From an uncultured Prevotellaceae bacterium (lineage in GTDB: Bacteria > Bacteroidota > Bacteroidia > Bacteroidales > Bacteroidaceae): a stretch of 64,000 bases of DNA. The stretch is taken from the NCBI GenBank assembly GCA_900315565.1, contig OMZS01000005.1, forward strand, positions 1 through 64,000, read 5' to 3'. The notes below the pieces were generated by a model, which saw only the letters and a program-made list of their open reading frames with translations, did no database searches and was not told the origin of the DNA. This document shows positions 24,373-32,920 of the stretch, piece after piece (the first letter of the stretch is position 1; each line of letters begins with the position of its first letter). Position numbers and translations under genes: made by a program.

Positions 24373-25499
24373 TGATTAAAGCTCAGTTTTTTTACGATAC
24401 ATTAGCCGCGTATGGCATAAACTTTTATGCAGGAGTTCCTGATTCTCTGTTGAAAAATCTCTGTGCCTATATTACCGACCATGCTGATGCAAACCATAAC
24501 ATCATAGCTGCCAATGAAGGTGGTGCTATGGGGCTGGCTGCCGGCCACTATCTCGCGACGGGGCAAATACCAGTTGTCTATATGCAGAACTCTGGAGAAG
24601 GCAACATCATTAACCCACTGGCCTCGCTTACAGACAAGGAAGTCTATAATATCCCTATTCTCTTGGTAATTGGTTGGCGTGGGATGCCTGGTTCCCATGA
24701 TGAACCCCAGCATGTCAAGCAAGGAAAAGTTACCACGGGACTTCTGAATGTAATGGGGATAGATTACACAGTTCTTTCCAAAGAAGAAGACAAGGTCGAA
24801 GTCCAAATCAAGAAGGCTGTTGATTATATGCAGCGAACCAAAGAGTGTTATGCGTTTGTTGTTGAAAAGGACACCTTTGATGCTTATGCCCTCCAGAACG
24901 TAGGGAAAAACAACCTAAGTATGAGTCGAGAAGAGGCTATTCAAACTGTTGCTGCTGCTCTTGGCGATAAGGATGCCATTGTATCAACCACCGGTATGAT
25001 TTCCCGTGAACTCTTTGAATATCGCACGGCAATGAACGAAGGACATCAACGTGATTTCTTGACGGTTGGTTCGATGGGACACGCCTCTCAAATTGCCCTC
25101 GGGATTGCTTTGGCAAAACAAGATCGCAAGGTGTGGTGTTTTGATGGCGATGGCGCCTCTATCATGCACATGGGCAGTATGGCCATTACAGCACAGAAGG
25201 CACCTAGAAATTACGTTCATGTAGTATTCAACAATGGTGCCCATGATTCTGTAGGTGGCCAGCCAACAGTAGGCCTGAATATTAACCTACCTGCAGTTGC
25301 AACTGCACTTGGTTATAAGTATGTTTATTCTGTTGAAAGCAAAGATCGGCTTAAGGTACTTCTTGAAAATCTAAAGGAAATAGAAGGACCAGTTTTTTTG
25401 GAAGTTAGAGTCAAAAAAGGTAATCGTAAAGATCTCGGTCGCCCCACCACTTCACCCATTCAAAATAAGGAGGCTTTAATGGCATTCTTAAAAGACTAA
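24372..25499 (+). CDS. Phosphonopyruvate decarboxylase
   Basis: A 375-residue thiamine-diphosphate enzyme that drives C-P bond formation by converting phosphonopyruvate to phosphonoacetaldehyde. It starts YDTLAAYGINFYAGVPDSLL, has the cofactor-activating glutamate in AANEGGAMGLAAGHYLATG near residue 48, and the ThDP-binding motif WCFDGDGASIMHMGSMAITA near residue 258 ending NNGAHDSVGGQPT. The length fits single-polypeptide Ppd (~375-400). It is translationally coupled to the PEP mutase gene and followed after 3 bp by the reductase. Confidence 0.93.
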   Translation: MIKAQFFYDTLAAYGINFYAGVPDSLLKNLCAYITDHADANHNIIAANEGGAMGLAAGHYLATGQIPVVYMQNSGEGNIINPLASLTDKEVYNIPILLVIGWRGMPGSHDEPQHVKQGKVTTGLLNVMGIDYTVLSKEEDKVEVQIKKAVDYMQRTKECYAFVVEKDTFDAYALQNVGKNNLSMSREEAIQTVAAALGDKDAIVSTTGMISRELFEYRTAMNEGHQRDFLTVGSMGHASQIALGIALAKQDRKVWCFDGDGASIMHMGSMAITAQKAPRNYVHVVFNNGAHDSVGGQPTVGLNINLPAVATALGYKYVYSVESKDRLKVLLENLKEIEGPVFLEVRVKKGNRKDLGRPTTSPIQNKEALMAFLKD

Positions 25500-25502
25500 A
25501 TA

Positions 25503-26630
25503 ATGCAACAAGTATTTATTCGGGGAATAGCGTCCCTCTCTCAGATAATAAAGGATATAAACTGCAAGAAACTTTTTCTTGTTGTTGACTCCTCCTTTCC
25601 TTTCCTCAATATCAAAAAGGATATTGAGACTTTGGGTATAGAAAAAGTTCTTTTTTCTGATTTTACTCCAAATCCCCAATACGAACAGGTTTGTAAGGGT
25701 ATTGACCTACTGAAAGCAGAACGTTGTGATAGCATCTTGGCTGTTGGAGGTGGTAGTGCCATAGACGTTGCCAAGTGCATAAAACTTGCTGTACTTGTAA
25801 AAGAAGGCAATTCTGCACTAATTCCCCCTCTTGTGAGCACAAGAGTAGAATGTGACGGTTCGAAGATTCCCCTCATTGCAATCCCTACAACAGCAGGAAC
25901 AGGTAGTGAATCCACTCATAATGCTGTAATGTATTATGAGGGTAACAAACAGACAGTTACAAACGACAGTGTTTTGCCCGACTTTGCCATCTTAGAACCG
26001 TCAGTTCTGAAAACCCTGCCTCTCTATCAGAAGAAATGTACTATGATGGATGCCCTCTGTCAAGGAATAGAATCTTGGTGGAGTGTGAACTCTACAGAAG
26101 AAAGTTATGAGTACAGCCGTAAGACCATAGAGCTTATCATGGACAATTGGCGGGCTTACATCTTTAAGAATGATGATATGGCAGCAGCCAATATAATGCT
26201 TGCTGCTAATTATGGAGGTCGCGCTATCAATATCACAGCTACTACAGCAGCCCACGCCATGAGTTATAAGATTACTTCTTTTTATAAGTTCCCTCATGGC
26301 CATGCTGTTGCTGTATGTTTACCAGAGATATGGGAATATATGATTGGTCATATGGATAAATGCTTAGATAAACGTGGGCAAGACTATTTGAATGGTGTTT
26401 TCAATGACATTGCTCATACTATGGGTGCAGAAACACCAGCAAAAGCTATTGTTCTGTTTAGAAATATGATGAAAGATATGGAGTTGTCTAGCCCCCAAAC
26501 GGAACATGGCCGTCGATCTTCAGACTTAGACATATTAAGTTCTTCTGTTAATCCTGTCCGATTGAGGAACAATCCTGTTTGTTTAGATGATGAAGTAATC
26601 GTATTATTATATGAAACAATTGTTAAATAA
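25503..26630 (+). CDS. Phosphonoacetaldehyde reductase (iron-type alcohol dehydrogenase)
   Basis: A 375-residue group III metal-dependent alcohol dehydrogenase. Cofactor loop SILAVGGGSAIDVAKCIKL near residue 80, PTTAGTGSESTHNAVMYY near 130, and metal-binding histidines in TTAAHAMSYKITSFYKFPHG and HAVAVCLPEIWEY. In phosphonate clusters this family reduces phosphonoacetaldehyde to 2-hydroxyethylphosphonate. No 2-AEP aminotransferase is present in the operon, so hydroxyethylphosphonate rather than 2-aminoethylphosphonate is the predicted product. The only DegT-type aminotransferase in the locus (30776) sits in a dTDP-sugar module. Confidence 0.85.
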   Translation: MQQVFIRGIASLSQIIKDINCKKLFLVVDSSFPFLNIKKDIETLGIEKVLFSDFTPNPQYEQVCKGIDLLKAERCDSILAVGGGSAIDVAKCIKLAVLVKEGNSALIPPLVSTRVECDGSKIPLIAIPTTAGTGSESTHNAVMYYEGNKQTVTNDSVLPDFAILEPSVLKTLPLYQKKCTMMDALCQGIESWWSVNSTEESYEYSRKTIELIMDNWRAYIFKNDDMAAANIMLAANYGGRAINITATTAAHAMSYKITSFYKFPHGHAVAVCLPEIWEYMIGHMDKCLDKRGQDYLNGVFNDIAHTMGAETPAKAIVLFRNMMKDMELSSPQTEHGRRSSDLDILSSSVNPVRLRNNPVCLDDEVIVLLYETIVK

Positions 26631-26646
26631 GAAATAACAAGCCCAC

Positions 26647-28005
26647 ATGAACCAATTATCCTTGAAAAAAAACTTAAAAAGGGTTCTACCAGATTTTATA
26701 CTTCTTTTAGGTAGAAAAGTCCTTCTTTTTCTCCATTTTTTACTTAGTATAAAAAGGAAATATGAACTAAAAAAACATTATTCTGATGTTCATAAAAGAT
26801 ATAGATACAATCTACACAATTTAAACATGAAAATGACATCAGGAAATGAAAAAATACGATGCGTGTATTTTGCTTTATTTCCCTCTATTTGGAAATGTGA
26901 TGAGATGTATCAAATTATGAAAAATGATGATCGTTTTGAGCCGCTTGTTCTTGTTTGTCCTATTATCAATCATGGGCGAGAAAACATGCTTCAAAATATG
27001 GAAGATTGTTACAATCAAATGAAAGAGAAAGGATATAATGTCAGGAAAGCTTACGATTTAGAAAACGATAAATACATAGATGTATGCAAAGATTTAAATC
27101 CTGACATAATTGTTTATACCAATCCCTATGAGGGACTTATTGACCACCGATATTATATTAAAAAATTTGAAAACATTTTAACAATATATATACCATACTT
27201 CTTTGGTTTAAACATTGAATACAATATGTTTAACAACTTATATTTGCATAATATCGTATGGAGATTGTATTGTGAAACACCTGTTCACAAAGGATTCTAT
27301 CAGAATTATCAATACATGAAAGGAAAAAATGTTTATTGTTCAGGATATCCCGGCATTGATGCTTTTCTCAAAAACAATCCTATCCATAACCAAAAAACAA
27401 ATGAGATCAAAACTATAATATGGGCTCCCCATCATACCATAGAACCAGTAGGGAAGGTAAATTTTTCCTGTTTTATAAAGTACTCTGAGTTTATGATAGA
27501 AATGACCAGGAAATATGAAGATAAAGTTTTTTTTGTATTTAAACCCCATCCTCTCCTAAGGAACAGACTTAATCTTTTATGGGGTAAAGAAAAAACTGAT
27601 GCATATTATCACTTGTGGGATACAATGCAAAATGCATCAATAAATGAGGGGGACTATATTGACTTGTTCCTTGAAAGTGATGCTATGATACATGACAGCG
27701 GATCGTTCCTTACAGAATACCTATATGCTCATAAGCCCGTGATGCGAACAATGAACGACGTTGATCCAAAAACCATGTATAACGATTTTGCACTTGATGT
27801 TTTAGATGTATATTACAAAGCATATAATGAACAGGATATAGAGAAGTTTATTCAGAATGTCATTGACGGTGTTGACCCAATGAAAGAAGTTCGAGAAAAA
27901 TTCTATCAAGAACGACTGCTTCCTCCCTATGGTAAACTGGCATCTGAAAACATTGTAAACGACATCATTGACAGCATAAAGAATCAACGAGTATTTGCAG
28001 AATAA
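26647..28005 (+). CDS. CDP-glycerol glycerophosphotransferase-like transferase
   Basis: A 452-residue protein with a TagB/TagF-like C-terminal half: IIWAPHHTIEP near residue 258, VFFVFKPHPLLRNRL near 297 and the nucleotide-binding block FLESDAMIHDSGSFLTEYLY near 343, followed by HKPVMRT. The N-terminal ~60 residues are basic with a hydrophobic stretch (LLLGRKVLLFLHFLLS), fitting peripheral inner-membrane binding. TagF-like enzymes transfer an alkyl phosphate from a CDP-linked donor. Placed directly after the phosphonate genes, it is the best candidate to move hydroxyethylphosphonate from a CMP ester onto the glycan; that role is inferred. It overlaps the flippase start by one base. Confidence 0.8.
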   Translation: MNQLSLKKNLKRVLPDFILLLGRKVLLFLHFLLSIKRKYELKKHYSDVHKRYRYNLHNLNMKMTSGNEKIRCVYFALFPSIWKCDEMYQIMKNDDRFEPLVLVCPIINHGRENMLQNMEDCYNQMKEKGYNVRKAYDLENDKYIDVCKDLNPDIIVYTNPYEGLIDHRYYIKKFENILTIYIPYFFGLNIEYNMFNNLYLHNIVWRLYCETPVHKGFYQNYQYMKGKNVYCSGYPGIDAFLKNNPIHNQKTNEIKTIIWAPHHTIEPVGKVNFSCFIKYSEFMIEMTRKYEDKVFFVFKPHPLLRNRLNLLWGKEKTDAYYHLWDTMQNASINEGDYIDLFLESDAMIHDSGSFLTEYLYAHKPVMRTMNDVDPKTMYNDFALDVLDVYYKAYNEQDIEKFIQNVIDGVDPMKEVREKFYQERLLPPYGKLASENIVNDIIDSIKNQRVFAE

Positions 28006-29450
28006 TGGCAGATCAGGTAAAGAAGCAGTTAGTTAGCGGACTTTTGTGGAATGCATTGGAGAAGTTCCTCCTTCAAGGAGTTTCCTTCTTTATTGGAATT
28101 GTTCTGGCCCGTCTTTTGTCACCTTCAGACTTCGGATTGATAGGAATGCTCTCGGTTTTTTTGCTAATAATTAATGCTTTTGTTAATAGTGGACTAAACA
28201 GTGCTTTGGTGCAAAAGCACCATTGTTCTGCCTTAGATTTCTCAACTGTCTTTACTGTTAATTTGGCAATAGCGATTACGGGAGCTGTTATTCTTTTTTT
28301 TGCTGCGCCATCCATTGCGAATTTCTATCACGAACCCCTACTGACTCCTATTACTCGTGTTTTAGGAATCAATGTAATTTTTAGTGCCTTGAATATTGTT
28401 CATCGTTCTCAACTTACCATTAAAGTTGACTTTAAGTCCTTAGCTCAAATTAATGTTATAAATACGATTGTTGGTGGTACGGTGGGAATCGTGATGGCAT
28501 ATACGGGTTTTGGCGTGTGGTCATTAGTAGGACAGTCTATGGCAAGTACTTTGTGTGGAATGATTTTGTTACCTATTTATTCAAAATGGAAACCGTCCCT
28601 TCGTTTTTCAAAACAGTCATTTGACCAGTTGTTTGGGTACGGATCAAAATTATTAGTAACAAGTATTTACTCTGTAATTATCAATAATATAAGTACCCTA
28701 TTTATTGGTCGTACCTATTCCAGCAAGGATTTGGGGTTCTATACTAAGGCAAACCAAACTCCGAATACTATTTCTAATTTTATTTATGGGATTTTGGGTA
28801 CGGTTACTTTCCCCGTGATGAGCGAGATAAAAGAGGACAAAGATCGGATGTTACGATTGTATAAAAAGGCTTTGTTTACGACTGCCATGTTTGTGTTTCC
28901 TATAATGATGCTTTTTTGTGTACTGTCAAAGTCATTTATAGTCGTAGCATTAACAGAAAAATGGTTACCATGTCTAACCATGATGCAACTTTATTGTTTT
29001 GCCCGTATGTTTACACCACTGTCTGCTTTAAATATCAGTGTGTTAAATGCCAGTGGCCGGTCTGATTTGTTTATGTGGATGGATTTATCAAAAGCACCGT
29101 TGATTTTGGGTGCTTTAGCTATAACTATCCCCATTAGCGTAGAGGCAATCGTTTGGGGAAATATGATTGTAACAATTATCTGTTTTTTTATCAATTCCTA
29201 CCTTCCAGGAAAACTCTATGGTTACGGTGCTTTTAAACAACTGTATGATTGGCGATATATTATTCTGTCTGTCATCTTGATGTGTGCTATCGTCTATGGG
29301 TATTGCAAAGTTGTTCCAAACATGTGGTTACAACTTTTTGGAGGAGGTGCAATAGGTGTTTTGTCATACGCATTCTTTTGCCATATTTTCAAGGTGATTG
29401 ACTACAAGTCTTTATATCAAATGGTCAAAAACAGAAGTTTCTATCAATAA
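28005..29450 (+). CDS. wzx: Wzx-type lipid-linked oligosaccharide flippase (MOP family)
   Basis: A 481-residue integral membrane protein with about 12-14 hydrophobic segments. The start ADQVKKQLVSGLLWNALEKF and the next segment GVSFFIGIVLARLLSPSDFG are typical of the WzxC/polysaccharide-transporter branch. It should flip undecaprenyl-diphosphate-linked repeat units from the inner to the outer face of the cytoplasmic membrane before polymerisation by the EpsG-like protein at 37927. It is coupled to the upstream transferase and followed after 2 bp by the ketoisomerase gene. Confidence 0.92.
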   Translation: MADQVKKQLVSGLLWNALEKFLLQGVSFFIGIVLARLLSPSDFGLIGMLSVFLLIINAFVNSGLNSALVQKHHCSALDFSTVFTVNLAIAITGAVILFFAAPSIANFYHEPLLTPITRVLGINVIFSALNIVHRSQLTIKVDFKSLAQINVINTIVGGTVGIVMAYTGFGVWSLVGQSMASTLCGMILLPIYSKWKPSLRFSKQSFDQLFGYGSKLLVTSIYSVIINNISTLFIGRTYSSKDLGFYTKANQTPNTISNFIYGILGTVTFPVMSEIKEDKDRMLRLYKKALFTTAMFVFPIMMLFCVLSKSFIVVALTEKWLPCLTMMQLYCFARMFTPLSALNISVLNASGRSDLFMWMDLSKAPLILGALAITIPISVEAIVWGNMIVTIICFFINSYLPGKLYGYGAFKQLYDWRYIILSVILMCAIVYGYCKVVPNMWLQLFGGGAIGVLSYAFFCHIFKVIDYKSLYQMVKNRSFYQ

Positions 29451-29452
29451 AT

Positions 29453-29854
29453 ATGAACATAAAACCAGAATTCATACAACTACCGAAGTTTCTCGATGAA
29501 CGAGGTAATTTGTCGGTGATAGAAGAATTGAAGGATATCCCCTTTAAGGTTGAACGGACTTATTGGATTTACGATGTACCCGGAGGTGAGCATCGTGGTG
29601 GTCATGCCTATCGTGAGAATCAGGAATTTATTGTTGCCTTGTCTGGCAGTTTTGATGTGATACTGGATGATGGTAAAGAAAAACAGACTTTCCACCTCAA
29701 CCGTTCTTATTATGGGTTGTTTGTACCTAAAGGAATTTGGCGAGAGATGGAGAACTTCTCAACGAACTCTTTGGCATTAGTCCTGTCATCAACAAAATAT
29801 GACGTGAATGACTATATCCGAGACTACGAGGATTTCAAACGATTGAAAAGATGA
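29453..29854 (+). CDS. FdtA/QdtA-like sugar 3,4-ketoisomerase homologue with HAY variant
   Basis: A 133-residue cupin of the WxcM C-terminal/FdtA family: DERGNLSVIEEL, FKVERTYWIYDVPGGEHRGG, then HAYRENQEFIVALSGSFDVI and YDVNDYIRDYEDF. The family converts dTDP-4-keto-6-deoxyglucose to the 3-keto isomer using two histidines in a HAH motif. Here the motif reads HAY, so the second histidine is replaced by tyrosine, whereas the next gene keeps HAH. It may be inactive, a structural partner, or have altered specificity. It overlaps the second homologue by 4 bp. Confidence 0.85.
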   Translation: MNIKPEFIQLPKFLDERGNLSVIEELKDIPFKVERTYWIYDVPGGEHRGGHAYRENQEFIVALSGSFDVILDDGKEKQTFHLNRSYYGLFVPKGIWREMENFSTNSLALVLSSTKYDVNDYIRDYEDFKRLKR

Positions 29855-30267
29855 GAAAGAGTAAAGTTTACGATTGCACTATGATAGAATTGAGCAAACA
29901 TCATGCTACTCAAGGCAACATCTCCGTTGTTGAAAACAACAAAGAGGTGCCTTTCGAAGTGCGCCGCGTGTACTATCTGTATGATGTTCCGGGTGGTGAG
30001 AGTAGAGGTGCACATGCCCATAAGGAACTATCCCAACTGATTGTTGCAGCAAGTGGCAGTTTTACTGTGACTTTAGACGATGGAGAAGTGAAACGCACAT
30101 TCTTGCTCAACCGTCCCTATCAGGGACTGTTGGTTGTTCCCGGGATTTGGCGTACCCTTGACGACTTCTCATCTGGCAGTGTTTGCATGGTCTTGGCTTC
30201 CCATCCGTATGAGAAAGAAGATTACATCAGAGATTACGAAGAATTTTTAGAGTACAAAAAGAAATGA
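29851..30267 (+). CDS. dTDP-4-oxo-6-deoxyglucose 3,4-ketoisomerase (FdtA/QdtA-like)
   Basis: A 138-residue cupin with intact catalytic motif: EVRRVYYLYDVPGGESRGAH, then AHKELSQLIVAASGSFTVTL, LLVVPGIWRTLDDFSSGSV and KEDYIRDYEEFLEY. The RGAHAHK histidines match those used for 3,4-ketoisomerisation. Product: dTDP-3-keto-6-deoxyhexose (gluco or galacto), substrate for the aminotransferase two genes on. It overlaps both neighbours by 4 bp. RmlA is encoded at 53043; no RmlB dehydratase is in this window, so it must be elsewhere. Confidence 0.9.
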   Translation: MRKSKVYDCTMIELSKHHATQGNISVVENNKEVPFEVRRVYYLYDVPGGESRGAHAHKELSQLIVAASGSFTVTLDDGEVKRTFLLNRPYQGLLVVPGIWRTLDDFSSGSVCMVLASHPYEKEDYIRDYEEFLEYKKK

Positions 30268-30779
30268 TCCATCCTTTAGCTGATTGTATGAATCCCAATG
30301 TGCCAGAATCTACGAACATCTGGCAGTTCTGCGTCATCTTCCCAAAATGTGAGATAGGGAAGCATTGTAATATTTGTGCAAATGTCCTCATTGAGAATGA
30401 TGTGAAGGTGGGAGATTGTTGTACAGTTAAATCGGGCGTCCAGTTATGGGATGGCGTTACATTAGAAGATCATGTTTGCGTTGGTCCTAACGTAACTTTT
30501 ACGAACGATATGGTACCCCGTTCTAAAAAGCCAGGTTTCGTTCCAACAAATATCATGGTACGTAAAGGGGCATCTATTGGTGCAAATAGTACAATAGTCG
30601 CTGGAGTAGAAATAGGGGAGTACGCTTTTATCGGTGCTGGTAGTGTTGTAACGAAAAATATACCAGCAAATACTACTTGGTATGGGAATCCTGCGACCCA
30701 AAGAGGTTTCATTACAAAGGATGGTATTTTGTTAGATATGAATAAAAAAGACAAAGAAGGAAATCAATACGAAATATGA
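30264..30779 (+). CDS. Hexapeptide-repeat N-acetyltransferase (FdtC/QdtC-like)
   Basis: A 171-residue left-handed beta-helix protein with repeated hexapeptides: [60 protein letters not shown] and [20 protein letters not shown]. The loop [13 protein letters not shown] is typical of sugar 3-N- and 4-N-acetyltransferases. With the flanking ketoisomerase and aminotransferase it should acetylate the 3-amino group, giving dTDP-Fuc3NAc or dTDP-Qui3NAc. Because the locus also encodes a 3-hydroxyacyl-ACP route, a longer acyl donor is conceivable but less likely. Confidence 0.85.
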   Translation: MIHPLADCMNPNVPESTNIWQFCVIFPKCEIGKHCNICANVLIENDVKVGDCCTVKSGVQLWDGVTLEDHVCVGPNVTFTNDMVPRSKKPGFVPTNIMVRKGASIGANSTIVAGVEIGEYAFIGAGSVVTKNIPANTTWYGNPATQRGFITKDGILLDMNKKDKEGNQYEI

Positions 30780-31897
30780 TAAAATTTTTAGATTTACAAA
30801 AAGTTACAGAGAAATACTCGACAGAGATTCATGAGGCGGTGAATCGCGTAGTGAATTCAGGTTGGTATCTTCAAGGACAGGAAAACGAGCGCTTTGAAAA
30901 GAATTTTGCCAAGTATATTGGTACAAACTATTGCATAGGAGTCGGTAATGGACTTGATGCACTCATTTGGATCTATCGTGCCTACATTGAACTTGGAGTG
31001 ATGAAGCCTGGCGATGAAGTAATAGTTCCTGCCAATACTTTCATTGCCTCTGTGCTTGCCATTACAGAAAATGGGCTGAAACCTGTTTTTGTTGAGCCTC
31101 GACTTGAAACGTTGGAGATAGATGATGAACAGATAGAAGCTGCGATCACCGATAGGACAAAATCCATTCTTATCGTTCACCTCTATGGTCGCTGTGCCTA
31201 TACAGAGAAAATAGGAGCATTGTGCAAGAAATACAATTTGAAGTTGGTAGAAGACAATGCGCAAGCACATGGGTGTCGGTATGATGCACCATTTGACAAT
31301 GGACAATTCAAACGTACGGGCTCTCTTGGTGATGCAGCAGGTCATAGCTTCTATCCTGGCAAAAACCTTGGAGCTTTTGGAGATGCCGGTGCCGTGACCA
31401 CCAACGATAAGGAATTGGCAGACACCATCCGAGCACTTGCCAATTATGGTTCTACCCGTAAGTATGTCTTCAAGTATGTTGGTCGTAACAGCCGTTTGGA
31501 CGAGATCCAGGCTGCCGTGTTGGATGTCAAGCTCCGCCATCTGGATGATGACAATGCCCACCGTCAGCAGATTGCTAACTACTATTACGACCATATCCAA
31601 AACCCACTCGTCAAATTGCCGAGGCGACTTCCCGATGCCAACAACGTCTATCACATTTTCCCCATCCTCTGCGAGAAACGTGATGAGTTGCAGGCATACC
31701 TTACCGAGCATGGCATACAGACCTTGATACACTACCCGATACCTCCTCACAAGCAGGAGTGTTACAAAGAATGGAACCACTTATCATTACCGATTACCGA
31801 GCAGATTCATCAGCAGGAACTGAGTTTGCCAATTAGTCCTGTAATGACTAATGATGACATGAAAAAGACGGTGTCTGTAATTAATCTTTTTTATTAG
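30776..31897 (+). CDS. DegT/DnrJ/EryC1/StrS sugar aminotransferase (FdtB/QdtB-like)
   Basis: A 373-residue PLP-dependent aminotransferase. It begins [20 protein letters not shown], has [15 protein letters not shown], the cofactor aspartate in [10 protein letters not shown], and the Schiff-base lysine in [18 protein letters not shown] near residue 195, then [14 protein letters not shown]. It should aminate C-3 of the keto sugar made upstream, using glutamate. It is coupled to the acetyltransferase by a 4-bp overlap. The sequence does not decide fucose versus quinovose configuration; the ketoisomerase does that. Confidence 0.9.
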   Translation: MIKFLDLQKVTEKYSTEIHEAVNRVVNSGWYLQGQENERFEKNFAKYIGTNYCIGVGNGLDALIWIYRAYIELGVMKPGDEVIVPANTFIASVLAITENGLKPVFVEPRLETLEIDDEQIEAAITDRTKSILIVHLYGRCAYTEKIGALCKKYNLKLVEDNAQAHGCRYDAPFDNGQFKRTGSLGDAAGHSFYPGKNLGAFGDAGAVTTNDKELADTIRALANYGSTRKYVFKYVGRNSRLDEIQAAVLDVKLRHLDDDNAHRQQIANYYYDHIQNPLVKLPRRLPDANNVYHIFPILCEKRDELQAYLTEHGIQTLIHYPIPPHKQECYKEWNHLSLPITEQIHQQELSLPISPVMTNDDMKKTVSVINLFY

Positions 31898-31903
31898 TAG
31901 GTT

Positions 31904-32920
31904 GTGGGGAATCCTGTTCTTACAGTAATAGTTCTTGCGTATAATCAAGAACAATATATTCGACAAACCCTTAATGGAGTCCTGTCTCAGAAAGTATCAT
32001 ATGATTATAGAATCATTGTAACTGAAGATGGAAGCACAGACAATACTCGTACTATCATACAATCTGTAATTGATGATAATCCTAACATAATTAGTTCCTT
32101 TTTTAATGATGTAAACTTAGGCCTTACTGAAACGTTAAAGAAGGTCGTTCCTTCTTTAAATACAAAGTATGCTTGTTTTTTAGGAGGTGATGATTATTGG
32201 GTTGATGAATATAAATTGCAGAAACAAATAGAAATACTAGAGAAGTACCAGAATGTATCTTTTGTCCATACAGGTTTCCAGTTTCTGATAGAACCAGAAA
32301 ATGTTTTGGGCAAAAAAATGGAATCATGGACTTGGAATATGCCCGATGGAAGAATAGATAGATTAGTTTCTTTTTTAAACCATGAATTTACATTGTATCC
32401 ATGTGCATCGACTTCTTGTTTTCGGGTTAAGCCTTTTGTTGATTGTTATGTTGCTCATCCACAGTTGTTAGATTATGGGATTGGAGAGGGAACACTACTG
32501 CATACATCCATGTGCATGTATGGAGGAGAATATGTATTTCTTCCTGATGTTACAACAGTATATAGACATAGAAGTGACTCTTTATCCCATTTCAAGGACA
32601 TAAGTGATCAGATTATCTTTCAATTGAAGTACCTAAAGCTCAAGATTGTCGTTTTTAAGATGTTTTGTGTTCCAGAGAGTAAGTATTGTCACGTTGTTAA
32701 CGCAGATTTGGAAAAGAACTTCATTATGGCTTATTCATCAAGAAATCTCAATGCTTTAAAGTACACCATAAAGGAGATTGGACTCGATTCCTCTACTTTA
32801 CAAAGTTATGAGTATATTTTGTCAAGTAGATTAAAGAGATTTATCTTCTTTTGGTTCTTAAGAATAAAGAATAAGATTAAACGCTACTTGAGATATGATA
32901 AATATAAAAAACGCATTTGA
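31904..32920 (+). CDS. Family 2 glycosyltransferase
   Basis: A 338-residue GT-A fold protein. The start is GTG at 31904, giving GNPVLTVIVLAYNQEQYIRQ. VTEDGSTDNTRTI holds the nucleotide-binding aspartate and ACFLGGDDYWVDEYKLQKQI is the DxD-like region near residue 96. The C-terminal ~60 residues are basic and partly hydrophobic (RFIFFWFLRIKNKIKRYLRY), fitting membrane association. It adds one sugar of the repeat unit; donor unknown. It overlaps the next gene by 26 bp. Confidence 0.88.
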   Translation: MGNPVLTVIVLAYNQEQYIRQTLNGVLSQKVSYDYRIIVTEDGSTDNTRTIIQSVIDDNPNIISSFFNDVNLGLTETLKKVVPSLNTKYACFLGGDDYWVDEYKLQKQIEILEKYQNVSFVHTGFQFLIEPENVLGKKMESWTWNMPDGRIDRLVSFLNHEFTLYPCASTSCFRVKPFVDCYVAHPQLLDYGIGEGTLLHTSMCMYGGEYVFLPDVTTVYRHRSDSLSHFKDISDQIIFQLKYLKLKIVVFKMFCVPESKYCHVVNADLEKNFIMAYSSRNLNALKYTIKEIGLDSSTLQSYEYILSSRLKRFIFFWFLRIKNKIKRYLRYDKYKKRI

